From Chlorops oryzae (lineage: Eukaryota; Arthropoda; Insecta; Diptera; Chloropidae): 64,000 bases of DNA. Below are positions 9,373-22,452 of this stretch, in pieces. Position 1 is the stretch's first letter, and each line of letters begins with the position of its first letter. The notes below the pieces were generated by a model. The model saw only the letters and a list, made by a program, of their open reading frames with translations, was not told the DNA's origin and ran no database searches. A program made the position numbers and the translations under genes. Location of the stretch: contig CM035806.1 in the NCBI GenBank assembly GCA_020466095.1, positions 32,192,571 to 32,256,570 of the forward strand, read 5' to 3'.

Positions 9373-9974
9373 AGGGCCGTTTTCTTCAACTTTTTTTTTT
9401 TATCTGTAAGTTTAATTATCCTGATGATAATTTCATACAAATTTGATTAATAAGTCAAAGAAATTTAAATGTAACTGGCAGATAGAGCTTAAAATTAGGA
9501 TGATACGGCATTTACATATACGTTTTAGCGCTACTCGTTTAAGCTAAAACGACTAAGTTAAAACGGGGTGTTTACACATGCGCATGTCGTTTTGTCATTT
9601 TGTGGTTATCTTTTGTTTGCTCAACACGTGAAATAAGAGTGAATATTGTAATTTAGAAAAGAAGCAATTATTGAAATTGCGTTCGTTTTCTACATTGGTT
9701 GTGGAAACAACCTCACAATTTTTAAAATTGAAATTTCAATGACCATATGTTTTGAATTTTTATAGTGATGATACTCAGATTTCGATATTTTTATCAGTTA
9801 TAAGCAGGATTTATCTTGTTTAGCTACTTATTTTAAATTAAAACAGGAAAGATTCTCGTTTTATTTTTGTATGATAAAACGGGAAAAATCTAACTTGTTT
9901 TAGTCCTAAAACGGGCAAAGTTGCTAAAACGCAAATAAAACGGCATATGTAAACGGCCTATGAGAGACGGCCCT
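9373..9974 (-). mobile_element. MITE family M2, copy 1, split by a nested insertion
   Basis: Begins AGGGCCGTTTTCTTCA and ends GACGGCCCT. Its 142 bp of own sequence is the reverse complement of the intact M2 copy at 39038-39177. The right end is interrupted at 9501-9503 by a second element (9504-9960). It lies 68 bp after the alkaline phosphatase stop codon, so it probably falls in the 3' untranslated region or just beyond. Confidence 0.75.
9504..9960. mobile_element. MITE nested inside M2 copy (457 bp, TGA target duplication)
   Basis: Ends TACGGCATTTACATATACG on the left and TAGGCCGTTTACATATGCCG on the right (reverse complement). It is flanked by the trinucleotide TGA on both sides (9501-9503, 9961-9963), and removing it restores the M2 right end. 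It carries repeated aaacgg and ctaaaac motifs and no coding frame. A 3-bp duplication fits the PIF/Harbinger or Zator type, but the family is not assigned. Confidence 0.7.
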
Positions 9975-11165
9975 AAAAATTCAAAAATATTAACAATTTG
10001 AAAAAAAACCCAAAAAAATTTTAAATTTCTAAAAAAATTTAAAATTTTAAAAGATTTTAAAAACTTCAAAATTCCAAATATTTTAACAATTTCTAAGAAT
10101 TGAAAAAATTAAAAAGTTTTTTTTAAATTTGAAAATTTTTTTTAAATAAAAAAATTCGAAAATTTTAAAAATACTTATTTGAAAATTCTAAATTTTTAAA
10201 ATTTTAAAAATTAAAAATACTTACTTAAAAATTTCAAACAATTTTGAAAAATTCCTACAAATTTTAAAATTTTTAAAATTTAAGTTTTTTAAAGTTAAAA
10301 AATTTTTTAATTTCCAATTTGTTAACAATTTCAAAAATTGTAAGATCCAAAGGCTCTTAAATTTTTAAAAATTCCAAAATTTTAAATATTTTTTAAATTC
10401 TTAAAATTTCAAAGAGTTTCAAAATTCAAAGTATTTAACAATTTCAATATTTAAAAAACTTTTATGCAATTCGACATCATAATAGGCCTATTATGATATC
10501 GATTTTAAAATCATAATGAAGCATATTATGACACTAGTTTTGAGAAAGTATAAAAAATTGTTTATACAAACAAAAAGCATGGCATACTACATGGTTTTTT
10601 AAGAATGAATTTCAAGGCGTGCAATAATAAATTTCAAAACGCACGCATTTCAAAAAATACAAGGCAAGGCGTGCAATAATAAATTTCAAAATGCACGCAT
10701 TTCAAAAAATACAAGGCAAAAATAAGCAGAGCATACTACGAAGTTGTATAATAAAGAATTTCAAATTATGAATCTGTCAAATCAAAATAAAAAATTTCTT
10801 CACAATAACAAACAAACAAAAAACACGCTTTCTTAAATTTAGGTTAAAATCTAGTTTAAATCTTATTGCATAAAATATTGTTCGGCACTCGTGTCGAAAC
10901 TCAGCTTTTTTCGCACTCGTGGTATTGTAAAACTCGGCTGCGCCTCGTTTTACAACATTTACCACTCGTGCAAAAAAAAGCTTCATTTCGACACTTGTAT
11001 CGAAAATATCTATTAAAGTTTTTTAAATTTAAACACTTAAAAAAAATAAAACCATTAACGATTTTCAAACGGGAAAATTTTCGAAAATTCCTAAACTTTA
11101 AAATTTAAAAAACATAAAAAATTTCAAAATTCGAAAATTCAAAAAAATTTTAATTAAAATTGAGA
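9975..11165. other. Very AT-rich degenerate region with a 58-bp tandem duplication
   Basis: From 9975 to 10470 and again 11000-11165 the sequence is a succession of near-repeats of aaaattttaaaaattt type, self-complementary and without genes. At about 10613-10720 a ~58-bp unit (ggcgtgcaataataaattt, then gcacgcatttcaaaaa) is repeated twice in tandem. A block 10880-10990 is locally GC-richer (ctcgtgtcgaaactc). Confidence 0.6.
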
Positions 11166-12556
11166 AAATTCACTTAAATTGCTGCCACCGGGTTTTCGGA
11201 AAGCCAAACTAATTTCTATAAAATAGACTAATCAAAACAATGTCGTATTTAATTGGACTAAATGATATTCAAAGCCCAAATTGCTTTATCAAAATCTCAG
11301 TCAACATCGTTGTCGTCAGCGTCAGCGTCGGCGTCATGGCATCATAATCATCATCATCATCATCATCGGTCTTTGTCACCTGCAATGTTAAAGAACGTAA
11401 CACGGCCATGCCACGAAAATGGAAACTGCAAATTTAATTAAATGTCAATTTCGAATGCTCACATGGAGCACTAATTTGGGCTGAGTGCAATGTTTCAATG
11501 CTGGTGTAAGAGGAATGTTGTCAGCGATTTCGACAGCATGAAACTTACATACAATGCACTAGCGAACATACATCTAGACACATATAAGAACACCGAAAAT
11601 CTAAGTGTTTGCTGACCCAATTTCACGTCCTTGCCTTGGCGTTTTAGTTGCATAAGGTATATATGTATGTATGTATGTACATAAGTACATATCCGGTTCA
11701 GTTGATTACGAATTCACATGGAAAACTCTTCGCAAGGAAATCCGAATTCAGGAAATTCGTTCCTTCACATATCGCACCCTTGCTACTAAATCGGCACAAT
11801 TCAAAAATTCGCATTTCTCGAAAATCATTCAATCTCTCTTGAAAGTAAGGAGAAATAAAATTTTTCTAAACTAATATTACTCTTAATTGACTGCTGCATC
11901 AGTCAATATAACCGTTCATTCTCAAGGTGTTGGGTTTCTTACAGCAAAATTCAATCGAACATAAAAAAATTGATTACAAAGAATTTTGAATTGTGTCGAT
12001 TTATTAGCAAGGGTGCGATATGTACATTGTTCATACACACATACAATATATGTGATTATTTTTGGCAAAGTTTAGTTGGCTGAAAATATCTTAAAATAGT
12101 TAAATAAAATATTCGATAAATTATATTAAAAAGCTCCAGAGTCATATCTAATGATTTTGTTACAAAAGACATCTCTCTCCGCCTCTGGGTGCGACGTAGC
12201 GACATTAACGAAAGAGATTACCCTGTCTTAAGACCAGAGAAAGGGCCCATGTCAAGAGGATATGGTTTTAAAGCTCTGTACTGGATAATTATTAATAATA
12301 TTCCTTAGATTGATGTTATAGCTTGGCCAAAACAAAAACAATGTTCACAATTAGCACTCAAAAATATGAATATAAAGGGTCTGCTAAGAGCCTTAGTAAA
12401 TATCTGTGTTGATGGATAATTATATAAAATTCCTCTGAATATTTTTAGGTACTCCATTCAAGTATTTTCCGCTGCCCTGCCCAATAATAGACTAAAGATG
12501 CTTCTATATTTATGGAATTTATGGAATTATACGCTTCATTTATTTATGGAATAAAG
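11166..12556. other. Intergenic, nothing recognised
   Basis: Contains a CATCAT microsatellite near 11340-11368 and an ATGT microsatellite near 11657-11685. No gene or element boundary could be supported. Confidence 0.5.
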
Positions 12557-13948
12557 CAGCCTTGCAGTAAATGGGACCGGACCTAGTCAACCGCGGGTCG
12601 GTCTTAAAGAGGTCAGGACCGGTCGCCTTAACATACATTCATATTTACCTCTTTTAACATGGGTCTGTCATTGAAAACCAAGCGGATCCTTTCCGAAGCG
12701 TATGGGGGATAGTTCCGGGCGTGTCGCGGGTCGAGTTCCTTTGGCTGAGCTCATCCAACTACGCTCATTTTGCTACTTGGCTAGGGCGAGTCCGATAGAG
12801 GTTAACCCTAGACCGGTTGCGTTTCATATAAAATTGGAGTCGGTCCTACATGGACTTACATAGATCTGGTCCTTTTTTACACCGAAACCATTTCATAACT
12901 ACAGGGAAATAAACTACTCCATGCGATATACCAGTTATAACACGAACTATTTAGAACGATCAGAAAATTTCCCCGACTCCATTGAAATCTGAAGTCCTTG
13001 CTAAAAATAATTAAAACTTCTAGCTTTCATTATCCTTTATTATTCTGAATATATCCTCCTTTCGAAGCTAATTATACCCACAAAATATTGGTTTACAATC
13101 AAATTTCATATAGGGGTAAGACCATTAAAATTTCTTAATAAATTTTAAAAAGCTCCAATTGAAAAAGGAAATTGTAAATCGTTCGCAGGGTAACTTTAGG
13201 ATTTGTTTACGATTGCTATTTAAAAACATAAAAATTCGCATCCCTTCGATGGAGGATTTTTATAGCTGACCTTTCAAATGAATTTTCTCGACCGAATGTG
13301 TTTGAAAATTTGTTGTTCGACTTTTTATCTTCTTCATTTCTTCATGTCGACTTAATTCAAATTCAATTTTTTTGTTGTTCCTAGATTATCCTTTTTCAGT
13401 TAATTTGATTGGCTCCAAATAAAGCCTTTTGAAAATTTACGGATTTAACGAAATTAAGCCAAGGAGTTGAATAACCAAGCTCGTATAGCCTATTTTCTGG
13501 GTCTTCCTTAAGCCTAAATTTTTCTCCATTCACATTCACATTACACAAATTCTTTTTTCCAAAAGATTTAATTACATACCTTTAGGCGCATTTAAATAGA
13601 GCACTCCGAAAAGGAGCGTAAAGGCCAAGAAAAAAACCGCCTAAGAGCATTTAGGGAAGGAAAAGGAGTCTTATTAAAAATTTATAACTGAATAAGTCCA
13701 TACAGACTATCTAAAGGATCATTCTAGGACTAGATACATTTTGAGATCCCGAATGTAGGATTTTTCTATATTGTCTTCGGCGATCTTTTCTCTCGAAAAA
13801 ACATTCATATCGAGCTCCTGTCAGAGCGAAAATAACGCTAAGGGAATCCTTAGGAGCGCCGTGCGGACTCCTTTGGTTGACTGGGAAACGATTTTATTTC
13901 AAAGCCTAAATATATGCAAGTAAATAATTGAAATAAAAATTCAACTTA
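12557..13948. other. Intergenic with GC-rich fragments of a repeat
   Basis: Around 12560-12860 the sequence (ccttgcagtaaatgggaccg and several ggtcggtc blocks) resembles the end and body of the element at 13949-14447. It is probably a second, decayed copy whose other end I could not find. The remainder is unremarkable AT-rich DNA. Confidence 0.4.
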
Positions 13949-14447
13949 CCCTGCAGTAATGATCCGGTCAATTTCCTTAGAAGGACTGGCCTTTGACCGG
14001 TCCAAACCCTACCGGTTATATTATGGCAGTTCGATCCATCGAATTCGGTTAGCCGGCGGTCGGTAATAAGCGGGTTGGTCTAAGGGAAGTCTGTTTTAGC
14101 ACAATAGATCCTTTGTGGTCGCGGTGCGCATTACTCCCAAACTTTAATAATAAGGGTAGTCTGTAAATGAAACTTTCATCAACTTAGAATATATATAATA
14201 TATAAGAAATTGGTTTTTTATTTTCCTTATTTGACTATCCTATAACCAGAAAAAATTATAACAATTGACCCAAAAAAAACTTACCAACGGTCAGCCGTTT
14301 TGCAGACTAGTCCCTCTACAATGACATGCCCATGTCAAAAAGGTCAGTTGAATACATTAGAAGTGGAATCATGAGGGGACTAGTACTGATAACATGAGGG
14401 ACCTACCGAAGGCTACACTTGGGTCAGTCCATATTACTGCAGGATAT
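13949..14447. mobile_element. Element with CCTGCAGTAAT terminal inverted repeats (~0.5 kb)
   Basis: Left end CCCTGCAGTAATGATCCGG; right end, reverse-complemented, TCCTGCAGTAATATGGACTG. Both ends are related to the M1-type CCCTGCAG termini found elsewhere in the window. The inside is rich in ccggt and ggtcgg motifs and has no reading frame. Precise target duplication not resolved. Confidence 0.5.
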
Positions 14448-14789
14448 ATAGTTATAAGCCCTTATTTGCACAAAGCTTAATTAAGGCTCTAAGTAGGCCC
14501 TATAACTTTTGAAAGTTTTACTCGATTTTTTTCCAAATGCGCATATTTACAGGAATGAATCGATATTTAGATGCATACTTTAGGGCACCGAATTCAATTA
14601 GATTAGACTCTCGACTATTCGAAAATGCGTATATCCGATTAACCGGACTAATTCTTCACGGCTCTACTTAACGAGCTTATCACAATTTACAACCAATATT
14701 TTTTAAAGAGGCTTACTCTTTTTTAGTGTGTATTGGTTGGTTATGACTCAAACAATATCGCAAAGGGTATGGTTAGATACAGATATTGA

Positions 14790-14975
14790 GAAGAGACAAA
14801 ATATCCTGGTCCAGCCGTTTGGAAAGAGATCCGACCACAGACAGACGGACAGACGGGCATGTTTAAATCGATCCTGATCAAGAATATATACTTTTGTCTA
14901 TATCTACGGAGCTTAATTCTAGCTGCAACAGGATCCGTACAAAACTCATATACCTTGCTTACGCTCGGTATAAAA
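14790..14975 (+). repeat. Dispersed repeat with CAGACAGACGGACAGACGG tract, copy 1
   Basis: A cagacagacggacagacgg tract is followed by cgatcctgatcaagaatata, tgtctatatctacgg and a promoter-like gctcggtataaaat. The same order of blocks occurs at 42590-42912. Similar blocks lie at the ends of common fly transposon remnants; the family is not identified. Confidence 0.55.
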
Positions 14976-15038
14976 TTTTTACACCCACTCACTATCTCAC
15001 TATGTTTTCGGGGTCGCTGCATCCGAATGTGAGTTATA

Positions 15039-17415
15039 CAGGGTGTCCTGTAAAGAATGGATAACCTTAAACTGGCTTATAGCTGACATCATGACGATTC
15101 CAAAACCGTTGCGGAACTGAATCTATCCCTCCTAGATCCCGAGTTATGGATTTTTAAGAAAATGTGAATACTTTTTGACTTATTTGTTTCCTATGCACCA
15201 CGATCGTAATCATCAATGAATTTGAAAAAGTTTTTTCTAAATATTATTCGTCTATCACGCTATTGGGTGGATGATTGAAAAAGGCTATGGCGAGCGATAT
15301 AATATTTAATTTCTATAATTAAAACTCCTGTGTTTACGAAAATTTCAACACAAAAATATTTTCTACAAACTTTAAGCACCTCTGGTTTAAAAAAATGTAT
15401 GGTAATGTGAGTGACCAATACCTATAAAAGTATGCGCGTTTATTGCAGTTTTCATAATGGTAACATTAGTTATTGTATCTTAACTACTTACTGAGTTATT
15501 GGTATATTTCTCAATAAGAACGATATTTGAATAAATAACAAAACTTAAAATTTTTTATGTTTTAGCTTCTTTTTCGTTTTTTTGGTTTTATCTGGCGACA
15601 AAGTCAATTAAGTTGGAGTAAGTGGACATGAATTATAACAGATGTTCAAATTGTTTGCCACCTTCTCTTATGCAAACTCTGCATCGACGAATAAATGACG
15701 CTCTCAGAAGTCTAGCAATGCGTCTTTCAGTTATTTTTAGCGCGGCTGTCCTTACACGGCTGAGTAAGTCTTCAAAGGACCTGATCGGTTTTTTATAAAC
15801 CTCTTTTAGGCACCCCCAATAAAAGAAATCCAAGGAATTTAAGTCCGGAGAGCGTGGAGGCCACAAAATTGGCCACATGCGACCAATCCATCTGTTCGGT
15901 ATGTGGAATTTAAGTATTCCCGTACACAGACCGCATAATGTGCCGGACAGCCAACGTTTTGGAGCCAATGAGATTCCATCATCTCCTCAGGACCTTATAA
16001 TAAATTAGGGAGATCATTCCTTAGGAATTCCAAATAACTTTGGCCAGTTAGGTTCCCCGGTAATACGAATGGCCTATATCTGTCCATTTAAAATACCAGT
16101 CCAGTAATTTATTTAAATTGGTACCGTGACCTGCCTTCTCGTCTCAGGTGAGGACTTTCAATGGACCAGCCATGAAGATATGCAAATTTAAGTAGCCATC
16201 TTTTTTAACGTCGATTCGTCGCTCCAAAGTAATTTGTTAAAAATTCTGGGCCCTCTTCAATCAATGAAAGCATTTGTCGACAAAAATTTAACCTCATGGC
16301 ACAATCTCTTGTTTCAAGATTTGCACGCGGTAACATGAAATGGGTAAAAACCGTTGTTTTTAAAATGCTGTGAAAAGAAATTTACTTATTCCAGTGCTCG
16401 AGCTATGGATCGCGTAGAGGTTGAACATCGTGCGCAATTTCCTCAAGCACCACCTCATCTCTTTGATCACGATTCTTCCAGTGCCAGCCCCACCCACACC
16501 GCTACCAGGCATTCGCCCTTCTGAAAAACAATTATGAACCCTTATAAATACGCGGTAATCGGGATGACGGGCGTTGGGATATCTCTCTCCATAAAGTGCT
16601 GCGGCCGCATTTGCATTGCCTCCACATTCCCCATAAATGAAATGCATATTGGCATATTCGGCGAATACTAGTTACGTGGCACTGTCGTTCACAATATCAC
16701 AATCAGTAACGATGGAAATATACCATTTAGACAGAAAGATTTTCTTTCAACTGATTGACAGCAACCCATAATTATTTTCACGAAAAGATATTCAGGCACG
16801 TCAAAAATAATACTTTGATGCCACCATAGCTTCTTGAAATTTAATAAATTGAATTTGTCGCCAGATAAAACCAAAAAAAACGAAAAAAAGAAGCTAAAAC
16901 ATAAAAAATTTTAAGTTTTGTTATTTATTCAAATATCGTTCTTATTGATAAATATACCAATAACTCAGTAAGTAGTTAAGATACAATAACTAATGTTACC
17001 ATTATGAAATATGCAATAAACACGCATATTTTTATAGGTATTGGTCACTCACATTACCATACATTTTTTTAAACCAGAGGTGCTTAAAGTTTGTAGAAAA
17101 TATTTTTGTGTTGAAATTTTTTCGTAAACACAAAGTTTAATTATAGAAATTAAATATTATATCGCTCCCAAGCCTTTTCAATGCATCCACCCAATAGCGT
17201 GATGAACGAATAATATTTAGCAATAAACTTTTGAAATTCATTGATATTACGATCGTGGGCATAGGAAACCAAATAAGTCAAAAAGTATTACCATTTTCTT
17301 AAAAATACCATAACTCGGGATCTAGGGGATAGATTCAGTTCCGCAACGGTTTTGGAATCGTCATGAGTCAGCTATAAGCCAGTTTAAGGTTATCCATTCT
17401 TTACAGGACACCCTG
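15039..17415 (-). mobile_element. Degenerate mariner-type transposon with ~560-bp terminal inverted repeats
   Basis: TA target duplications (15037-15038, 17416-17417) flank terminal repeats beginning CAGGGTGTCCTGTAAAGAA. The inverted arms extend about 560 bp on each side (15039-15605 and 16856-17415), unusually long for this group. The inside encodes a broken transposase on the minus strand. The N-terminal helix-turn-helix part (YGECGGNANAAAALYGERYP) is at 16360-16647 and the C-terminal catalytic part (WPPRSPDLNSLDFFYWG) at 15633-15968. Confidence 0.85.
15633..16647 (-). pseudogene. Mariner-family transposase, frameshifted remnant
   Basis: The N-terminal fragment matches the DUF4817-type DNA-binding start of many insect mariner transposases. 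The C-terminal fragment contains FHIPNRWIGR followed by WPPRSPDLNSLDFFYWG, which holds the last catalytic aspartate in SPDLNSLDFF. The middle, with the first two catalytic acids, is spread over different frames with stops, so no functional enzyme can be made. Confidence 0.8.
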
Positions 17416-17417
17416 TA

Positions 17418-18630
17418 TATACTTATATTATACATTATACAATATACATAGCTCGATCGGGTCTAGGTTTAGCCGTAAACTCAAAAATAGGCACTAAAAT
17501 CCCTCTCGCGGATGTTTTTTTGAGATTATGGCTATGGAGACACATGGGATTGAATTTTGGATTTTTTTTTTTTGTATATAGGACTTTGCTATTAGATAAA
17601 AATAAAACGTCGTTTCGGCATTTTTCTTTTACTACAAAAAAATCAACATAGTTTTCTTCAACTTAATTTCTTTTGAATTTCTTCCATGAATGATTCATAT
17701 TTTTTAATCTCATCTGTCCGTCATTAGAATGATTACGTTGTGCTTTCACATGGCATGGCAATATTTCATTCTATCGTTTTCTGAGAGCGGATTTTCCGAA
17801 AGGATTCCACAAGCTCTATATCCAACATACTACCTTAAACAATATATACATACATATATACCTACATGCTTATGTATGTATGTATGTATGTGTGTATGTT
17901 GTGTTCAAATGTAAAGCAGCTCTTAGCACAACAAATTTTGACCCAAATTTGCTTAGAGCTTCCAAAAAGGATAAAATAAGTGTGTAAAAGAATAAAATGG
18001 AAGCCATTAAGTAGCGTGCTCAACGTGCGATTTAAGCGAACTTGTGCCACTGTGAGCATGTGCGCTGTGCTTGTGTGTGGCATTTGGGGCTTGCGACTTG
18101 ATACATACATTGCTCCACACAATTCAGACCCCGCCTCTTTTTATATTTCACTTTATCTCGTTCGCATGCACACGTTTTCGCTGATGCAACGAACTTAACT
18201 AGGTTACATGGTATGTGGTGGTATACCAGCATAAGGACTCTTGAAGCACAAGCGAATCACAGCCGTGCAGTAATCGTCACTAGTTCCTCCGACACCATTA
18301 CTAGTGACCGACTGTACCCGTGCCATTGTATTCTCCAATTGACACTTTGTATGAGCATATTTTCGAGCGGACACCAGTTGACGATTGAACCTGTGATGCA
18401 GTGGAGGCAGAACATTGCCTTGGCTACGTAAATTTGGATGGGGTGCCTCAATGTAAATAGTCTAGCGTATCGGTCCGAGGTACCCGAGATTGATTTTTGT
18501 TTTTTTTTTAAGTAGATAGTATTATGGGTTCGTAACAGAGAATTCAGAACAGAATTTCTTTCTCTCTTCGCACCCATAAGAATCTATTAGAACAATCCTC
18601 CGAATTTTACAAATTTTTCCACTGCTTCTC
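17418..18630. other. Intergenic, nothing recognised
   Basis: Contains a T-run near 17560, an ATGT microsatellite at 17860-17900 and small unsupported frames. No family resemblance was seen. Confidence 0.5.
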
Positions 18631-18715
18631 CCCTGCTCTGAGGCTCAAATACGAGTCTTCAGATTGCTGATCGGACATGCTAACCATTACACTGCGGAGC
18701 CTTCTGATTTTCGCG
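18631..18715 (-). mobile_element. tRNA-derived SINE-like fragment, family B copy 1
   Basis: On the minus strand: ggctccgcagtgtaatggtt (box A-like), then agcatgtccga, agcaatctgaag and a decayed box B. It shares the ggctc start and the agcaatctgaag block with 31355-31430. Confidence 0.5.
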
Positions 18716-19316
18716 CACCAACTTCATAACATGAATGAACTAGAAAATTCGAAATCTAGACCTCCTCGTTGACCATGTCTGTAGAATGACAGTGGTCACA
18801 ACGGGGTCCATTTGCCCTGAATTTACTGCAGGGAGGGTTTCTTTTTTTTCGTGTTTGTGCCAATGTGCGTGCCATTCGGTATTTGTAGATGTATGCACGT
18901 AAAATCCGCATGGCAACATCGACCAAGTAGGACAGAAAACAATCGAAATAGAACAAACAAAAAATGAAATAATAAAAAAACTAAAATAATAACAAAAATA
19001 ATATAAAAAATGAAATAATAAAAAACTAAATTAAATAAATTTTTGAACTTAGCTCCGACATGAATGGAGTTCATAACTTTACATAATAATTTGCCCTCTC
19101 TTGCTCGCTCTTTCCGCCTTGCCTTAGTCCCTTTCGAATGCACTCTTTGAAAATTATAAAAATAATTTTTTTTAATTAAATTTTTCAGGAAAAAAACACG
19201 CACAAAAAATACAAAAATTAGTACATAAATGACAGATTGAAAATGAAGAGGAGAAGAAAAACATGAAGAAGGAAAAATTACAAGCATAAAGAATGAATTT
19301 CAGTTATGACAAATGA

Positions 19317-19590
19317 CAGGTCATCCATCCATGGAGCTCAGCATAAATTTCGCAACCGCGCATAAAGTCACCAATAAAGGACACGAGTCGAATGTTTCTC
19401 GAATACATTTTGTGAATTCGTTCGGTCCATGCTTCTTTGGGTACAGAGTTCACAGCCACCAGCATCGCCTCGTAATGGTCATAGAGATTGAGTTTAGTTT
19501 TGTAATTTTCGAAATTGGATTGCATCAAGGCGTTGTTGCAATTGGAACAGCACCGCACCATCACAGAACGCACACACGCGCACACAGTCA
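19317..19590 (-). other. Orphan reading frame with coding-like character (weak)
   Basis: A minus-strand frame of about 90 residues downstream of a GA microsatellite reads CCSNCNNALMQSNFENYKTK and continues through a helical-looking segment to ELHGWMTCHLS. Composition looks more protein-like than neighbouring frames. There is no recognised family, no splice context I can defend, and the start is unclear. It may be a gene remnant or chance. Confidence 0.2.
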
Positions 19591-19593
19591 CAA

Positions 19594-19595
19594 AT

Positions 19596-19644
<49 letters not shown>
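19594..19644 (+). repeat. (GA)n microsatellite
   Basis: An uninterrupted run of about 24 GA units. Confidence 0.95.
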
Positions 19645-19719
19645 GAGAGATGCAAGCACCCACAACTTCGCAATGTGAAATGAAAAATTCATTTCGAACT
19701 CTTCGAGGATAAAGCACAA

Positions 19720-22407
19720 ATCATTGCCGGAAAATATGCAATGCTGTCTTCATTTTGTTCACCTCCATCTTCCTCTCTACAACCTCCCACTCCACCAAAA
19801 AAAAATACCATTTCCTGTTGCAATTCATTTAAGCTTTCATTGGTATTTTCTTCTTCTATTTTGTTTATTCATTCGTGCCATTCGTTTTATGCGCTCTTTG
19901 CAGCAATTTTCATTTTCATTTTCATTTCCTTTTGCTAACGTGATTTACTATTTTATGCTGATTTCAATGACGATTAGCTGGCCATATTCCGCTCCCCTTA
20001 CTATTTACTTTCGATGGCCCTGTGTAGCCGAATGCGCGGCGTCATTTTAGGGAAAAGAAAAATAGGGAAAATTCCGTCGAAACAATAGAATACAATTTTC
20101 AAAAGGAATAATCAACTACGTCAAGCTTTTTCAAATGGCTAAAATGCTAAAAATAATTCTTACTATTGTTACTATTGTTAAATATAAAGCAATGATAAAA
20201 ATAATAATAATTGAAAACGGCATATCCTAATTGTGTTGTGTGTAACCTTTGAAGTTAAGCCCATTTTTAGGCCACCAGAAGGCGTAAAGAACCAAAGAAA
20301 AGATACTGATGTATCCTCAGAAGCAGCCCCGTAGAGCAAGAAGATGTAAAAAGGGATGATACCCTTGGGGTTGGATTCCGTGAAGAAGCCTACAATTTCT
20401 GATGGATTCCGTTGATAGCATTTAAGTCATATTTTTCTAGTTTTAAACTACTCTGTGACCATCTCACGACCTTCTTTTCGGCATGCACATTCAATAATAA
20501 CAGAGCCCAAAAAAAAAAAAAAAACGTATATCTCCATCGGCTCTAGATTTAGCCGTATTCTCAAAAAAGCATCCACGAGCTCGAGGTCGTGGCGAATTCT
20601 TGACCCGATGGACCTATATAGACCTCAAATTCGAGTCCAGCGACCCCGAAAACATATAATAAGCACAGTGAGGTCTGACATTTTTTTTTTGTTTGATGCT
20701 CTGTAACGAAAGGGGCCCTGAAGCAAAAACTTTCCCCAAGGGCCCAAAGTTCTCTCTACGGACGTACTCAGTAATGATAAAACTATTGTGGTAATCCAGA
20801 AGAAGTCCTGGAGCCTCTTGAAGATAAATTTAAAGTAAGCACTACGTCATCGGTATTTTTTTTTTTTAAATATCTGTTGTGTTCTCATGGAGTTCGTACA
20901 CTTCAAAAATTTTTGTTGTAAACTCTAAACTTATTTAAACTAATTCATAGTTTAGGGTTCACGCATACTAAAATTAGTTTAGAACTTAAACTTTGCAAAA
21001 TTATAAAATGTTTTCACACCGAATATATTTTCTTTTAAGCTTTTTTTGTTATAAACCGAAATTTTTAAACTAAGAAACGTATATTTTAAACCAATTAAAG
21101 ATATGAATTTATTTTACACCAAAATTGTATAGAGTTTAAACTATTTTTGGTTTAAAACTATAGCAACCATCTGCTCTCGCAACGTAAATAAAACAACAAA
21201 AAACGGTTGGTTTGCACTTTTGCCTCTCCTCTCTTTCACTTTTCTTTGTAAAGTTGATTAAAACAATTGCAGCTTGCTAAATTTAAGGCATTGCATTGAA
21301 TTCACGAGTGCCAAAGTGATTTGAATATGGAATTATTCATCATGTATACGGATTTGGAAATACTTAGTAATTCCCGTCAAATATGACGACATTTAATCGA
21401 AGTGTGTAGATATTAAAAATTTTTCAAGTGATGATTGTGGTTTATCGTACATGGACTTTGTACCTACTATCAGGTAATTATAAATTATTTTATTGCTGGA
21501 GGTTTGATCAAAATGGACTTCACAAAATATGTTTACATGATCAGTTTTTTTTTTTTTCAGTTCTAGAAAATAGCGGAATTCTCCTAGAAGAATTCGATTT
21601 CTTTGTCAACGTTAACGACATAAGAATTGATAAAGACGTATTTTTAGATCTAATTTTGGAGCCATATTAACATCCAAACTACATATCTGCTGAAGGTCAT
21701 AAAGAAGTGCCAAAATGCAAAATCACAATATCTCAAACGCGTTACTCCAGTCTTTGATCTCATCACCTTACAGGTAAAATGCACTTATTGAGCTCTCCAA
21801 GTGCGAAGCCGCTGCATTGGATAGAATATTTTGCATAATTTTTTAGTGGCCTCTTGGTGACGGCTCCTAGTATTGAAGATATTTCAAAGTCTGAAATGTG
21901 CTGCCAAATAAATTACATAAGTTTAGAAAGCCATACTATCTATGTATATTCTTTGCACAGAATTTAAAATTTATGACTTGAGTGATTTCCACAACTCGTT
22001 TTAGCTTATTAAAACAAACGAAAAGTGTGTTTTAAGTTTCGCAAACTTTAAAAATTTCAAATCATATGAGCTTATTACATCTCAAAAAAAAAAAACAATA
22101 AGATGTTTATACTAAGAAAAAGCTTATAAATATTTACTTATAATAATTATATCTATTGTACATATACTTAAGAATGGCTTTTTATTGTTAAATGACAACA
22201 TTAATTAAAATAAATCTTCTTAGATTGAGAACAAATTGCACAGTATTTCATTTTTCATTTCATTAATATTTATCTGAATAAAAGTTTTAAAATAACACTT
22301 CATCCCCTATAAAACCACTTTAAACTGATGTTCGCATAAATGTGACACCTTGTTGGTGTAAAACAATTTCACACATTATTATTATATATATATATATATA
22401 TTTTCAG

Positions 22408-22452
<45 letters not shown>

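Noticed and set aside
18257..18577. 106-residue minus-strand frame
   Set aside because: No recognisable motif, borders a SINE fragment and lacks start or splice support.
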